64,000 bases of DNA from DASXKD01 sp963734725. Lineage in GTDB: Bacteria > Actinomycetota > Actinomycetes > Streptosporangiales > Streptosporangiaceae. Positions 17,221-27,168 of this stretch are shown piece after piece. The position numbers and the translations under genes are program-made. The notes beneath the pieces were generated by a model. That model did not search any database. It was not told where the DNA came from and worked only from the letters and a program-made list of their open reading frames with translations. Where the stretch lies: the NCBI GenBank assembly GCA_963734725.1, contig CAVTIX010000009.1, forward strand, positions 1-64,000, in the 5' to 3' direction. Position 1 is the stretch's first letter. Each line of letters starts with the position of its first letter.

Positions 17221-19416
17221 ATGCGTTGGTCCGTGGCGGGTGGCCTGTCAGCGGCGGTGTCACTTGTGTTGCTGGCGAGCCCGGGTACCGGGTACGCGGC
17301 TTCGTCGCCGGTTGCGCCGGGCGCTCCGGGGGGAGCGGCCACGTGGGCGCCTGCGGACAAGCACGGGTTCGGGACCGCGACCGGCACTACCAGCAAGGTC
17401 TGGTACACCCTGGAACACGGTGAGCTTACTGAGGTCTACTATCCCGACCTTGGCACGCCGAGCCTGCGGGATATGCAGTTCATCGTCACCGACGGCTCCA
17501 CGTTCGCTGACCTCGAACGCGACGCCACCACCTCGACGGTCACGATGCCTGACCCGCACAGCCTCACCTACACCCAGACCGACACCGCCAAGAGCGGCCG
17601 TTACCGGCTGATCAAGACCTATGTCACCGACCCCGCGCGGTCAACGGTGCTGGTCAACGTGACCTTCCAGTCGCTGACGGGCAAGCCGTACCAGGTGTAC
17701 GCCTACGTTGACCCCTCGCTGACCAACAACGGCATGGATGACAGCGGGACCTGCGGGTCTGGTCAGCTTTTGGCCAGTGACGGCCACACTGCCAGCGCGG
17801 TGGTCGCCGTGCCCGGCTTTGCCCAGACCTCATGTGGCTACCTCGGCGCCAGCGACGGGTGGACTCAGCTGCGGTCCGGTTACCGGCTCAAGCAGTACGC
17901 CTCCGCGCCCGATGGCAACGTCGTTCAGACTGCCCGGCTGAAGGTTGACGGGGTCGGCCAGCAGCACGCCACGCTCGCCGTCGGGTTCGGCGGCACCACC
18001 GCGGACGCGCTCACCGCCGCGCAGGGACCACTGGCGGCGGGCTTCCAAACGGTCTCCTCCGCCTACGCTGGCGGCTGGCACTCCTACCTGTCCTCTCTTA
18101 AGCCTGCGCCGCTCAGCCTGACCACCACCGCGGAGCAGCAGCTATATGACGTCTCGGTGATGGTCTTGGCCGCCTCGGAAGACAAGACCTACCGCGGGGC
18201 CTTCATCGCCTCGCCGACCATGCCCTGGGCGTGGGGCGCCGGCCTGGAAAACCCCTCGGGGGCTTACCACCTGGTCTGGAGCCGTGACCTGTATGAGATG
18301 GCCACCGCGCTACTGGCTGCCGGTGACACCGCCGCGGCCAACCGGGCACTGAGTTTCCTGTTCGACCGGCAGCAGAAACCCGACGGCTCATTCCCGCAGA
18401 ACTCCACCGTCGACGGCACCCCCCACTGGACGAACACGCAGATGGATGAGGTCGCCGACCCGGTCATCCTGGCCTGGATGCTGCACCGCACCGACACCGC
18501 CACCTACACCGCGCACATCAAGCCCGCCGCCGACTACATCGTCGCCAACGGCCCGGTCACCCAGCAGGACCGCTGGGAAAACCAGGGCGGCTACTCACCC
18601 GCAACGATCGCCGCGGAGATCGCCGGGCTGGTCTGCGCCGCCGACATCGCCAAGGCGAACTCCGACAACGCGTCCGCCGAAAAGTACCTGCACACCGCCG
18701 ACGCCTGGCAGAAGTCGGTCGCATCCTGGACCGTGACCACCAACGGCCCGCTGTCGCCCAGGCCCTACTACCTGCGGCTGACCAAAGACGGCAACCCCAA
18801 CGCGGGCACCACCTACAACATCGGTGACAGCGGGCCGAACGGCGTCGACCAGCGCGAGGTCGTCGACCCCAGCTTCCTGGAACTCGTCCGGCTCGGCGTC
18901 AAGCCCGCCACCGACCCGGCCATCGTCAACACGATCAAGGTGGTCAACGCGCAACTCGGCGTGCAGACACCCAACGGCGAGTTCTGGCACCGCTACAACC
19001 GGGACGGGTACGGCGAGCAGCTCGACGGCGGCCCGTGGAACGTCGGCTTCCCCCCAGCCCCCCTAACATCCCCGCTGAACAGCGGATGGGGCAGCCAGGC
19101 CACCATCGGCCGGATCTGGCCCATCTTCGCCGGTGAACGCGGCGAGTACGACCTGGCCGCCGGGCTGTCCGCGCAACCCAGCCTGGCCGCGATGGCCGCC
19201 GTCCGCAATGACGGCTACCTGCTGCCCGAGCAGGTCTGGGACGCCTTCCCGCCCTCCGGCGAGGCAGATTTTGCCCCAGGGACTGGCACGTTCTCCGCCA
19301 CCCCCCTGGCCTGGTCCCACGCGCAATACATTCGCCTTGCTTGGTCCATCACCGCCGGTCATCCCGTCGAACAGCCATCGATAGTCGCCTGCCGCTACGT
19401 CGGCAACTGCCCCTGA
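17221..19416 (+). CDS. Secreted GH15 glucoamylase / glucodextranase-like
   Basis: This 731-residue secreted enzyme starts at the ATG at 17221, preceded by GGGAAGGGG. Residues 1-27 form a signal peptide with a cleavable TGYAAS end. The N-terminal beta-sandwich (KHGFGTATGTTSKVWYTL) is followed by an (alpha/alpha)6 barrel. The general acid is E453 in DRWENQGGYSP and the general base is E670 in LLPEQVWD, before TPLAWSHAQYIRLAW. This arrangement is that of bacterial glucoamylases and glucodextranases, which release glucose from the non-reducing ends of alpha-glucans. It is followed by a secreted GH3 enzyme in the same direction. Whether alpha-1,4 or alpha-1,6 links are preferred is not clear. Confidence 0.92.
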   Translation: MRWSVAGGLSAAVSLVLLASPGTGYAASSPVAPGAPGGAATWAPADKHGFGTATGTTSKVWYTLEHGELTEVYYPDLGTPSLRDMQFIVTDGSTFADLERDATTSTVTMPDPHSLTYTQTDTAKSGRYRLIKTYVTDPARSTVLVNVTFQSLTGKPYQVYAYVDPSLTNNGMDDSGTCGSGQLLASDGHTASAVVAVPGFAQTSCGYLGASDGWTQLRSGYRLKQYASAPDGNVVQTARLKVDGVGQQHATLAVGFGGTTADALTAAQGPLAAGFQTVSSAYAGGWHSYLSSLKPAPLSLTTTAEQQLYDVSVMVLAASEDKTYRGAFIASPTMPWAWGAGLENPSGAYHLVWSRDLYEMATALLAAGDTAAANRALSFLFDRQQKPDGSFPQNSTVDGTPHWTNTQMDEVADPVILAWMLHRTDTATYTAHIKPAADYIVANGPVTQQDRWENQGGYSPATIAAEIAGLVCAADIAKANSDNASAEKYLHTADAWQKSVASWTVTTNGPLSPRPYYLRLTKDGNPNAGTTYNIGDSGPNGVDQREVVDPSFLELVRLGVKPATDPAIVNTIKVVNAQLGVQTPNGEFWHRYNRDGYGEQLDGGPWNVGFPPAPLTSPLNSGWGSQATIGRIWPIFAGERGEYDLAAGLSAQPSLAAMAAVRNDGYLLPEQVWDAFPPSGEADFAPGTGTFSATPLAWSHAQYIRLAWSITAGHPVEQPSIVACRYVGNCP

Positions 19417-19601
19417 CGCGATGATCAGGCCGCCCATAGCCCGGCCGATGTATCCCCGGTGCTGGGGGCGAGTTCCCATCCTGCCGGTGATAGTGGCACC
19501 GTGCGGAACGCCGCCGCACCAGGCCGCGTGCCGTGTCGTTTCCGGGAGCGGCAGTCGGCGGGCCGTTAATCCGGAACTACCAGGTTATGGCCCCGGATTT
19601 G

Positions 19602-19628
19602 AGCGCCGCCAGCCGAAGCGGCGCTTTT
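19602..19628 (+). terminator. Rho-independent-like terminator between the GH15 and GH3 genes
   Basis: AGCGCCGC and GCGGCGCT form an 8-bp stem with an 8-base loop, ending in TTTT. It lies about 190 bp after the GH15 stop and 52 bp before the GH3 start. It may end GH15 transcription, or it may act as a leader hairpin of the GH3 mRNA. Confidence 0.5.
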
Positions 19629-19679
19629 CAACGCAATTCACGAGTGTTTCGTTCATTTCTCTGTTAGGAGGACGGGCAA

Positions 19680-22040
19680 ATGCGCAGTCTCTTGAGGCGT
19701 CCCGGCGTCGCACATGTTTCGGTCGGAACGGCAGCACTCGCCACGGCTATCGCGCTCATGGTGGTCCCGGCGGCCACTGCGGGGTCGGGCGCGAGCTTAA
19801 CCGCCACCGGCCGCCCGGCGGCACTGGCCAGCGCCCGGCAGCAGCCCGGTAGCACGTTGTCGGCTGCGACAAGGCAACGGCTGGCGTCGATCGCCGGCAA
19901 GGTCGACTCGCTGATCGGAAAGATGACGCTGGCAGAGAAGTTCGGACAGCTAGAGATGTCCGGTCCCACCGGCCCGAACGGCACGCCGGGGCAGACACTC
20001 CTCGACGAAGTGCGCAGCGGCCAGGTTGGCTCAGTCCTGGACCTGGTGGGCGTGAACTACATCAACCAGGTCCAGCATGCCGCCCTGCAGTCGCGCCTGC
20101 ACATCCCGGTGATCTTCGGCCTGGACGTGATCCACGGGTACAAGACGATCTTCCCAGTGCCGCTAGGGGAGGCCAGCAGCTGGGACCCGGCCGCCGTGCA
20201 GAACGACGCGTCGATCTCGGCCAGCGAGGCCACCGCGGACGGGATCAAGTGGACCTTCAACCCCATGGTAGACATCGCCAGAGACCCGCGCTGGGGACGT
20301 GTGGTGGAAGGCTCGGGGGAGGACCCGTTCCTTGGGTCGGCGATGGCGGCGGCGAAGGTGCGCGGCTACCAGGGCAGCGACTTCAGCGCCCCAGACAAGA
20401 TGGCCGCGACGGTGAAGCACTTCGCCGCCTACGGCGCACCCGTCGCCGGCCGTGAGTACAACACGGTCAACATGTCCGAGCAGCAGCTTCGCAATGACTA
20501 CCTGCCGCCCTACAAGGCAGCGGTCAACGCGGGCGCCGCGACAGTGATGAGCGCGTTCAACTCGCTCGACGGCGTACCGGCCAGCGCGAACCCCCACTTG
20601 CTCACCACCATCTTGCGCAACGAGTGGGGATTCAGCGGCACCGTCCTCAGCGACTACCAGGCGATCCAAGAGCTCGAAGCTTTCGGGTATGCGACAAGCG
20701 GCGAGGAGGCCGCGCGGCTCGCGTTGACCGCCGGGGTGGACATCGAGATGGGCGTGCAGGTGCCCAGCCAGTACTCGACTTACACGAACTACGGGCCGGA
20801 CCTCGTGAAGGCCGGCCAGGTCAGCTTGACGACCATCAACAACGATGTGCGGCACGTGCTGGCCCTCAAGTTCCTCGCGGGATTGTTCGACCACCCGTTC
20901 ACCGACCCAACCCGGGTCCAGTCGGCGGAACTGACGCCCGCGAACCTGGCGGCGGCGCGGGTCATGGCCGGCCGTTCCATGGTGCTGCTGAACAACCAGA
21001 ACAACGCGCTCCCGCTGAGCACCAGCGTGCCGTCGATCGCGGTGGTCGGGCCGCTAGCCGACGACCCGTCTGACCAGCTCGGCCCGGATGTGCCGATCGG
21101 GTACTCGGCGCAGGACCTGACGTCGGTCGTGTCGGTACGCCAGGGCATCAAGGCGGCGGTGCCCGGTGCGACCGTGAACTACGCGCCGGGCTGTGACACC
21201 TCCTGCACATCGACATCTGGGTTCGGGGCAGCGGTGAGCGCCGCTCAGGCGTCGTCCGTGACTGTGGTGGTTGTCGGCGAGCCGGCCGCCTACTCCGGTG
21301 AGGCATCGTCGCGCAGTGACATCAGCCTGCCCGGGCAGCAGCAGGCGCTCGTGCAGGCGATCGCCGCGACCGGCAAGCCATACGTGGTAGTACTGATGAA
21401 CGGCCGCCCGCTGACGCTCGGCTGGGTTGCGGACAACGCACCGGGGTTGCTGGAGGCCTGGTTCCCCGGAACCGAGGGCGGCAACGCGGTCGCCGACGTG
21501 CTGTTCGGCAAGGTGGACCCGGGCGGGAAGCTGCCGATGACTTTCCCGCGCGACGTCGGGCAGATCCCGATCAGCTACAACGAGCTGCCCACCGGCCGCC
21601 CCTACGACCCCAATAACAAGTACACATCGAAGTACCTGGATGTGCCGAACTCGCCGCAGTACCCGTTCGGGTACGGGCTGTCCTACACCACCTTTACGCT
21701 GTCCAACCTGCACCTGTCGGCGCCCAGCATCTCCCGATCCGGCAGCCTCACCGTCACAGCCGACCTCACCAACACCGGGACAGCGGCAGGAGACGACGTC
21801 GCGCAGCTCTACATTCACCAAGACGGCACGAGCATCCTGCAGCCGGTCCGCCGGCTCGAGGGATTCCAGCGGGTGCCGCTTGCGCCGGGTCAGAGCAAGA
21901 CGGTGACGTTCACCCTGGGGCCCAGCGATATCGGTTTCTACAACAACCAGGGTCAGTTCGGTGTCGAGCCCGGCACGGTGGACGTCTACGTCGGCGACAG
22001 CTCGGTCGGCGGCCTGCACGGCCAAGTCACCGTGCGGTAG
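19680..22040 (+). CDS. Secreted GH3 beta-glucosidase
   Basis: This 786-residue protein has a strong TAGGAGG ribosome site before the ATG at 19680 and a signal peptide of about 35 residues ending ATAGSG. The GH3 TIM barrel holds KHFAAYG and the catalytic nucleophile D325 in TVLSDYQAIQ. The second alpha/beta domain contains VVVGEPAAYSGEASSR, where the acid/base Glu is expected. A fibronectin-type-III-like domain closes the protein (GDDVAQLYIHQDG). The likely reaction is exo-hydrolysis of beta-glucosides such as cello- or laminari-oligosaccharides. With the preceding GH15 enzyme it suggests extracellular glucan use. A hairpin follows at 22065-22104. Confidence 0.92.
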   Translation: MRSLLRRPGVAHVSVGTAALATAIALMVVPAATAGSGASLTATGRPAALASARQQPGSTLSAATRQRLASIAGKVDSLIGKMTLAEKFGQLEMSGPTGPNGTPGQTLLDEVRSGQVGSVLDLVGVNYINQVQHAALQSRLHIPVIFGLDVIHGYKTIFPVPLGEASSWDPAAVQNDASISASEATADGIKWTFNPMVDIARDPRWGRVVEGSGEDPFLGSAMAAAKVRGYQGSDFSAPDKMAATVKHFAAYGAPVAGREYNTVNMSEQQLRNDYLPPYKAAVNAGAATVMSAFNSLDGVPASANPHLLTTILRNEWGFSGTVLSDYQAIQELEAFGYATSGEEAARLALTAGVDIEMGVQVPSQYSTYTNYGPDLVKAGQVSLTTINNDVRHVLALKFLAGLFDHPFTDPTRVQSAELTPANLAAARVMAGRSMVLLNNQNNALPLSTSVPSIAVVGPLADDPSDQLGPDVPIGYSAQDLTSVVSVRQGIKAAVPGATVNYAPGCDTSCTSTSGFGAAVSAAQASSVTVVVVGEPAAYSGEASSRSDISLPGQQQALVQAIAATGKPYVVVLMNGRPLTLGWVADNAPGLLEAWFPGTEGGNAVADVLFGKVDPGGKLPMTFPRDVGQIPISYNELPTGRPYDPNNKYTSKYLDVPNSPQYPFGYGLSYTTFTLSNLHLSAPSISRSGSLTVTADLTNTGTAAGDDVAQLYIHQDGTSILQPVRRLEGFQRVPLAPGQSKTVTFTLGPSDIGFYNNQGQFGVEPGTVDVYVGDSSVGGLHGQVTVR

Positions 22041-22377
22041 CGGCACCAGGCCGCCGCGGCGGCAGCGCGGGGAAGGCGCGGGCACCGGCTGCGCCTCCCC
22101 GCGCGCCGGCCGTAAGCTGCCCGCCGGTGTGAGTCACGACTGCCCGCCATCCGCGGGTAAACGCCGCCGCGGCGCCACACGGCCGGCAACCTCGCCGCGG
22201 GAACTTGATCGGTCACTTCACGGATGCCCCGGGTGGGTTATCCGTTGAACCGATCCCGCCAGCGGGCCGTGCCTCCTAGAGGAGTATCTGCGTGCTGGCG
22301 GTTGCCCGGTGCTCTCCCGCATCCCGCCAGCACCTGAAGGCGTGCCCTGGCCGGCGGGCGAGAGAGGGTGGCGTGCG
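22041..22377. other. Intergenic region after the GH3 gene
   Basis: No gene is visible. It holds the terminator-like hairpin listed next, and the upstream region of the Ig-like gene, whose exact promoter I cannot point out. Confidence 0.35.
22065..22104 (+). terminator. GC-rich hairpin after the GH3 gene
   Basis: GCGCGGGGAAGGCGC (22065-22079) pairs with GCGCCTCCCCGCGC (22091-22104) with a single bulged A and an 11-base loop. It begins 25 bp after the GH3 stop. There is no T-run, as is usual for terminators in high-GC actinomycetes. Confidence 0.5.
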
Positions 22378-23068
22378 ATGAGGCGGACACTCGCGCTCCT
22401 CGCGGCGGCAGGCTCAGTGCCGTTGGGGGTCGCCACGGCTAGCCCGGCTCTGGCCAGCGCGGACACGCTGGTGTGCTCCCCCGGCGCCAACGGCGGCAAC
22501 CTGGTCGAAGGCGTCTGCGTGCTGCCCGCCGGCCACGTCGGGCAGCCGTATGAGGGATTCATCATCACCAGCGCCAACTCCGGCGGCACCTTCAAGATCG
22601 TCGCTGGCCGGCTGCCGCCGGGGCTGGTCATGCCCGCCAGCTTCGGCGCCTCGGGGACCATCGTCGGCGGGACGCCGACCGCCCAGGGCACTTTCACCTT
22701 CACCGTGGCCGGCGTTCAACCAGCAGGGCGGCCGGCTCCGGCAGGCCTACCGCATCACGATCCACCCGCCGCTGCCGCTGACTATCGTGCTGCCCGCCGG
22801 CGGATCGACGCTGGCGCCTGGGACGGTCGGGGTCGCGTACGCGCAGAACTTCTTCCTGTCCGGCGGGATGGCGCCCTACACATGGTCGGTGGCTGCCGGG
22901 ACCCTGCCGCCCGGGCTTGACCTGGTGTCCACCGCCGCGCCTGCCGACAACAACAACCAGCTGGCCGGCACGCCGACCGCGGCGGGCGCGTTGGTCTTCA
23001 CCATGAAAGTGACCGACGGCGCCGGCCGCCACGCCACCCACCAATTCAGCCTCACCATTCAGAAGTGA
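22378..23068 (+). pseudogene. Secreted protein with putative Ig-like repeats, one-base frameshift
   Basis: The ATG at 22378 starts a signal peptide (MRRTLALLAAAGSVPLG, cleavage near ALASAD). Two He_PIG-type Ig-like repeats follow, each with the GRLPPGLVMP or GTLPPGLDLV core and a GTPTAxG ending (VGGTPTAQGTFTFTVAG; LAGTPTAAGALVFTMKV). Between them the frame changes near 22716, where a G appears inserted; afterwards the reading continues NQQGGRLRQAYRI. The restored protein would be about 229 residues with no catalytic domain, so it is likely a cell-surface or secreted binding protein. It lies downstream of two secreted glycosidases. Confidence 0.7.
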
Positions 23069-23104
23069 CCACCGCCGGCGGGCCCGCCCTGCCGTCGCGC
23101 TGAA

Positions 23105-23255
23105 CTCCAGCGCACCCCGCCCAGCAGGCCGCGGTGGCCGTGGGCCGCGCAGCCCAGGCCTTCCGGACGCTTCCAGCGAGCAGGCCGACCGGAATATTGA
23201 TCCAGAACACCCAGCGCCAGCTGAGCTGGACCAGGGCGCCGCCGATCACCGCCCG
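23105..23255 (-). pseudogene. Fragment of an MFS transporter
   Basis: About 50 residues on the minus strand read VIGGALVQLSWRWVFWINIP and VGLLAGSVRKAW, which is the motif-C end and following helix of a DHA2-type MFS exporter. There is no start, and nothing of the family lies on either side, so it is a relic. Confidence 0.6.
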
Positions 23256-23337
23256 GGTAGTAATACTTGCCCCCAGCCGCCATGGATCGTTCCGTGTGTG
23301 CGTGCAGTTGGATGCGCCGCTGGAGATTCGCTTCAGC

Positions 23338-25185
23338 TCAGGTGTTCACGTTGGCGAGGAACTGGGTGGCGGCCAGCTCCGCGTAGAGCGGGTCGCTGGC
23401 CACGAGTTCGGCGTGCCTGCCGACGGACTTGACCTGGCCCGCGTCCATGACGATGATGCGGTCGGCCATGGTCACCGTGGATAGCCGGTGCGCGACGACC
23501 AGCACCGTGGTCATCAGCGCCGTCTCGGCGACGGTTTCGCGCAGGGCCGCCTCGTTGAGCGCGTCGAGCTGGGAGGTTGCCTCGTCTAGCAGCAGCAGCC
23601 GCGGGCGGCGCAGCAGCGCCCGCCCGATGGCCACCCGCTGCCGCTCGCCCCCAGACAGCCTGGTGCCTCGGTGCCCGACGGCGGTCTCCAGCCCGTCGGG
23701 CAGGCGTGCGACCAGGCCGGTGAGCCTGGTGATCCGCAGCACCTCGGCTACCTGTGCTTCGGTTGCGTTCGGCGCGCCGAGCAGGAGGTTCTCCCGCAGC
23801 GAGCCGGACAGCACCGGAGCATCCTGCTCCACGTAACCGATGGCGGCCCGCAACTGGGAGATCGGCCAGTCACGCACGTCGGCGCCGTCAAGCAAAACCC
23901 GGCCGGAATCCGGCTCGTAGAAGCGCTCGACAAGCGAGAAGACCGTGGTCTTCCCAGCGCCCGAGGGGCCGACGAACGCGGTCATCCCGCGCGGCGGGAT
24001 GATGAAGCTGACGCCATGGTGGACTTCGGGCAGCTCCGGCCGGTAACGGAACCGCACCTGCTCGAACGCGACAGAGGCGGGCGGGGCAGGCGCCGCGTCG
24101 GCGGCCTCGCCCGTGCTGGCCGGGCTAGCGGGCCGGGCGGTGGCGGCTGGGTCAGGGCGAGGCGGGCTCGCGTGCGGGTCGGCCGGTTCTACCGGCAGCC
24201 GTTCGGCCTCTTGAATTCTGGCGACAGCGGCGGCCGCGACCTGATACTGGCTCGCGGCTTCTTCCAGCAACTGGATGGGCATCATCAGGTAGAAGATGTA
24301 CAGCAAGAACGCGACGAGGGTGCCCACGCTGATCGCCCCGGAGGTGACCCGGGCGCCGCCGACGGCGAGGATGGCCAGGAACGCGCACTGCACCGACAGG
24401 CCCGCGGTGTTTCCGGCGATCGCCTGCCACTTGGCGGCGCGGACGTCGGCCCGCCACGCCTCCCGGGCGGCGGCGTGGATGCGTTCGCCCTCGCGGCGCT
24501 CGGCGCCGGACGCCTTGACGGTCCGGAATGCGCCAAGCATCCGTTCCAGCGCCGCGCCCATCACGCCCACCGAGTTCTGCGCCCGGCGCGCGGCGCGGCC
24601 GATCTTGGGCACCACGACGCCGATAACCACCGCCGTCACGCTGAACACGCCCATGGTGACGCCGAGCAGCACCACGTCCATGAGGCCCATCAGGACCAGC
24701 GTCGCGACGAGGGTGAGGCTGCCGGTGACTACGCCGACAACCGAGTTGGTGGTGACATCGCGCAGGAGCGTCGTATCCGAGGTGACGCGAGACATCAAGT
24801 CACCCGGCTCGGCGCGGTCCAGGCCGCCGATCGTGAGCCCGAGCAGCCGGTCCACCAGCCGGCGCCGCGCGGCCAGAACCACGGATTCGGCGGTCCGCCG
24901 CAGCACATAGCTGCCAACCGCGCCCAGCGCGGCGTTGGCTATCACCAGGACCGTCATCAGCAGCAGCACAGCGGTCACCGCTCGATGGTTGCCCAGGTCA
25001 CCGATCAGAGCGCGGACGACCAGCGGAAGGGCCAGGCCGGTTGCGGCAGTGAGCAGGCTGAGGACGGCGCCTGCCAGCAGCGCCAGCCGGTGCGGCCGCA
25101 CATAGCCGTACATGACCCGCCACCGGGCCCGTTCGCCACCAGCGCGCCGCGGTGCCCCCGGCATCACCCATACCTCGGTCGTCAC
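23338..25185 (-). CDS. ABC exporter, fused permease and ATPase
   Basis: This 615-residue half-transporter has six membrane helices (about residues 25-310) and an ATPase domain. The ATPase shows Walker A GPSGAGKTT, the Q-loop in GYVEQDAPVLSGSLREN, signature LSGGERQRVAIGRALL, Walker B LLLLDEATSQLDA and the H-loop AHRLST. This is the MsbA/multidrug type and works as a dimer in the cytoplasmic membrane. A Pro/Ala-rich linker of about 50 residues joins the two domains. The start is a GTG at 25185. No partner half-transporter gene is adjacent, so a homodimer is likely. Substrate unknown. Confidence 0.9.
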   Translation of the reverse strand: MTTEVWVMPGAPRRAGGERARWRVMYGYVRPHRLALLAGAVLSLLTAATGLALPLVVRALIGDLGNHRAVTAVLLLMTVLVIANAALGAVGSYVLRRTAESVVLAARRRLVDRLLGLTIGGLDRAEPGDLMSRVTSDTTLLRDVTTNSVVGVVTGSLTLVATLVLMGLMDVVLLGVTMGVFSVTAVVIGVVVPKIGRAARRAQNSVGVMGAALERMLGAFRTVKASGAERREGERIHAAAREAWRADVRAAKWQAIAGNTAGLSVQCAFLAILAVGGARVTSGAISVGTLVAFLLYIFYLMMPIQLLEEAASQYQVAAAAVARIQEAERLPVEPADPHASPPRPDPAATARPASPASTGEAADAAPAPPASVAFEQVRFRYRPELPEVHHGVSFIIPPRGMTAFVGPSGAGKTTVFSLVERFYEPDSGRVLLDGADVRDWPISQLRAAIGYVEQDAPVLSGSLRENLLLGAPNATEAQVAEVLRITRLTGLVARLPDGLETAVGHRGTRLSGGERQRVAIGRALLRRPRLLLLDEATSQLDALNEAALRETVAETALMTTVLVVAHRLSTVTMADRIIVMDAGQVKSVGRHAELVASDPLYAELAATQFLANVNT

Positions 25186-25331
25186 CCGGACCTCCGCTCA
25201 TCGGGAATGACGCCAGTCTCCCCGCAACCGGGGCGGGCCGCCAAAGCGCTATCAGCCTCCGCCCCGGCACGTGGCTGCCGCTCGCCATCTACTCCTCGGT
25301 CGTGGCCAGCGCTGCCCGGCGTCCGGGTGGG

Positions 25332-26324
25332 TCAGGAGTAGAGCTGGCTGGTGAGGTACTTCAGGCCGCTGTCGACCTGAACGGTGACCACGCGGTGGCC
25401 AGGGCCGAGCCGGCGGGCGATGCCGATGGCGGTGGCAAGGTTGGCGCCGGTCGAGGGGCCGGAGAGGATGCCCTCGGTGCGGGCCGCCTGACGAGCGGTC
25501 TGGAACGCCTGGGCTTCGGGGATGGCTACGACTTCGTCGTAGTCCGCGGGGTGAAGCTGGGGCGGGCGGTGGCCGACGCCGCCGCCCTCGATGTGATGGG
25601 TCCCCGGTGACCTGCCCGACAGCACCGCCGATTCGGCGGGCTCGACCACGACCCGGTGCACGTGCGGCAGGGCCGCGGTCAGAGCCCGGCTGACGCCAAG
25701 GAAGCAGCCTGCGGTGCCGACGTAGCTGCAGAACGCGCTGATTGGTGGCGGGCCTGGGAGCTGATCGATCAGTTCCTCACCGAGGCGACGGTAGCCGTCC
25801 ACCATGTCGGTGTTGTTGAACTGGTCGGTGGCGAAGGCGCCTGTCTGCGCGGTGATCTCGGCTGCCCTGCGCATCATGGACGGGATCAGGTCGGGCGTGA
25901 TGCCGTCAGGGCTGGGGATCAGCTCGACCTCGGCGCCGAACGCGCGCATCGTGCGGATCTTCTCGTTCGCGAAGGCATCGGAGGACACGATCCGCAGCGG
26001 GTAGCCCTTCACCGCGCAGACGAACGCCAGCGACGAGCCGGTGCTGCCGCCGGTGTACTCAACGACCAGCTGGCCGGGCCGCAGTCGGCCGTCGGCCTCG
26101 GCGGCCTCGATCATCGCCAGGGCCATCCGGTCCTTGTACGAGCCGGTGGGGTTGGCCGCTTCCAGCTTCACCCAGACCTCGGCGCAACCCTCATCGGCCA
26201 GTTGGGCCAGCCGGACCACAGGCGTACCCCCGATGGCCGAGAGCCCGCCGGGACGGGCCGCCGTGATGCGCTTTCGCCGATCCTCCGAACCAGCCGCCGG
26301 GCTGATAACTGTCCCGCCGCTCAT
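25332..26324 (-). CDS. PLP-dependent cysteine synthase family protein
   Basis: This 330-residue enzyme belongs to the fold-type II PLP family. The Schiff-base lysine is K64 in NPTGSYKDRMA, and the phosphate of PLP would be held by GTAGCFLGV. The asparagine-type loop of true cysteine synthases (TSGNTG) reads TGGSTGSS here. It might be an O-acetylserine- or phosphoserine-dependent cysteine synthase or a cystathionine beta-synthase-like enzyme. The altered loop leaves the acceptor and donor substrates open. The start is the ATG at 26324. It stands alone, with no sulfur-assimilation genes adjacent. Confidence 0.82.
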   Translation of the reverse strand: MSGGTVISPAAGSEDRRKRITAARPGGLSAIGGTPVVRLAQLADEGCAEVWVKLEAANPTGSYKDRMALAMIEAAEADGRLRPGQLVVEYTGGSTGSSLAFVCAVKGYPLRIVSSDAFANEKIRTMRAFGAEVELIPSPDGITPDLIPSMMRRAAEITAQTGAFATDQFNNTDMVDGYRRLGEELIDQLPGPPPISAFCSYVGTAGCFLGVSRALTAALPHVHRVVVEPAESAVLSGRSPGTHHIEGGGVGHRPPQLHPADYDEVVAIPEAQAFQTARQAARTEGILSGPSTGANLATAIGIARRLGPGHRVVTVQVDSGLKYLTSQLYS

Positions 26325-26679
26325 GTTGTCAACTCTCGCTCGCTGTCTGTCAAGTCGCCTTGCCGCCTCGCCATTAGCGGGCCGCCGTGCGAAGACTAAG
26401 GACCGCTGCGTTCGCGCAGCGTTCGGGATCCGCGTTCATGTCAGGGACACAACAACGCCAGCAACAGATGGGTGAACGCCTCCCCGGGCGAGGTCACGCT
26501 CTCAGCGCCGCACCAGAGCGAAGCGAATGCGGGCGGCGGGGCCGGGTGTGGCCATCGTGCTGGTGTGCGCGTCGGATCCTTTATCACCGGGCTAGCGCCC
26601 GTCACTGGCTGTGATCCGATCTCAGGGTGGCGGCGTATTGCCTGCCATTGTGCGTGCCGCAGCAGGCATGGACCCGTGG
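26325..26679. other. Intergenic region between synthase and deacylase genes
   Basis: About 355 bp without a supportable gene. Short open frames on the plus strand have no recognisable content. It must hold the promoter of the minus-strand synthase gene near 26330-26400, but I cannot mark the boxes. Confidence 0.35.
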
Positions 26680-27168
26680 CTACCGTAGCCAGTCTTTGTC
26701 GTTCTCGTCGGCCTGCTGGATCAACGGCAGGACAGTCACCTGCTCGTGCCGGAGCAGGTCCGCCGTCTTGAGCTGCACCGATTCGCTCTGGCTTCCCGCG
26801 GCGAAGACCACGGTTTCGTGCTGGAGCACGTCCTGGTTGACGAACAGCGGTGCGCCCAGCAGCGAGCCAAGCGGCGGCAGGGCGCCTAGCTCGAAGCCTG
26901 GGAAGTCCCGGAGCAGTTCCTCCTCGGTGGCCAGCCGGACATGGCGATCGCCCACCGCTGCTTGGACCAGGTGCATGTCGAGGCGGCAGGTTGCCGGGAC
27001 GGCCATCAGGGCATAGCCGCCTGCGGCGCGCACCGCGACGGTCTTGAGGACCTCGCTGGCGTCGATGCCGAGCGCCCTGGCCTCGTCGATGGAGGTGTAG
27101 GCCTGCGGGTGCGCGATGGGCGTGAACGGGACGCCGCGGGTGTGGAGATGCTCGGTTACCTGCGTCAT
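26680..27168 (-). CDS. YbaK/EbsC-family aminoacyl-tRNA deacylase-like protein
   Basis: The 162-residue protein starts at the ATG at 27168, with GAGGGGCGGGGCG upstream. The YbaK fold is visible from HLHTRGVPFTPIAHPQAYTS through SEVLKTVAVRAAGGYALMAV, where the conserved Lys (KTVA) lies. It continues with RLATEEELLRDFPGFELGAL and the family's PPLG stretch. These proteins remove wrongly attached amino acids from tRNA (YbaK acts on Cys-tRNA-Pro). It is a free-standing editing domain in the cytoplasm. The amino-acid specificity cannot be read from the sequence. Confidence 0.85.
   Translation of the reverse strand: MTQVTEHLHTRGVPFTPIAHPQAYTSIDEARALGIDASEVLKTVAVRAAGGYALMAVPATCRLDMHLVQAAVGDRHVRLATEEELLRDFPGFELGALPPLGSLLGAPLFVNQDVLQHETVVFAAGSQSESVQLKTADLLRHEQVTVLPLIQQADENDKDWLR

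Noticed and set aside
19417..19679. A plus-strand frame (19421-19852) between the GH15 and GH3 genes
   Set aside because: It overlaps the GH3 start in another frame and shows no recognisable domain.
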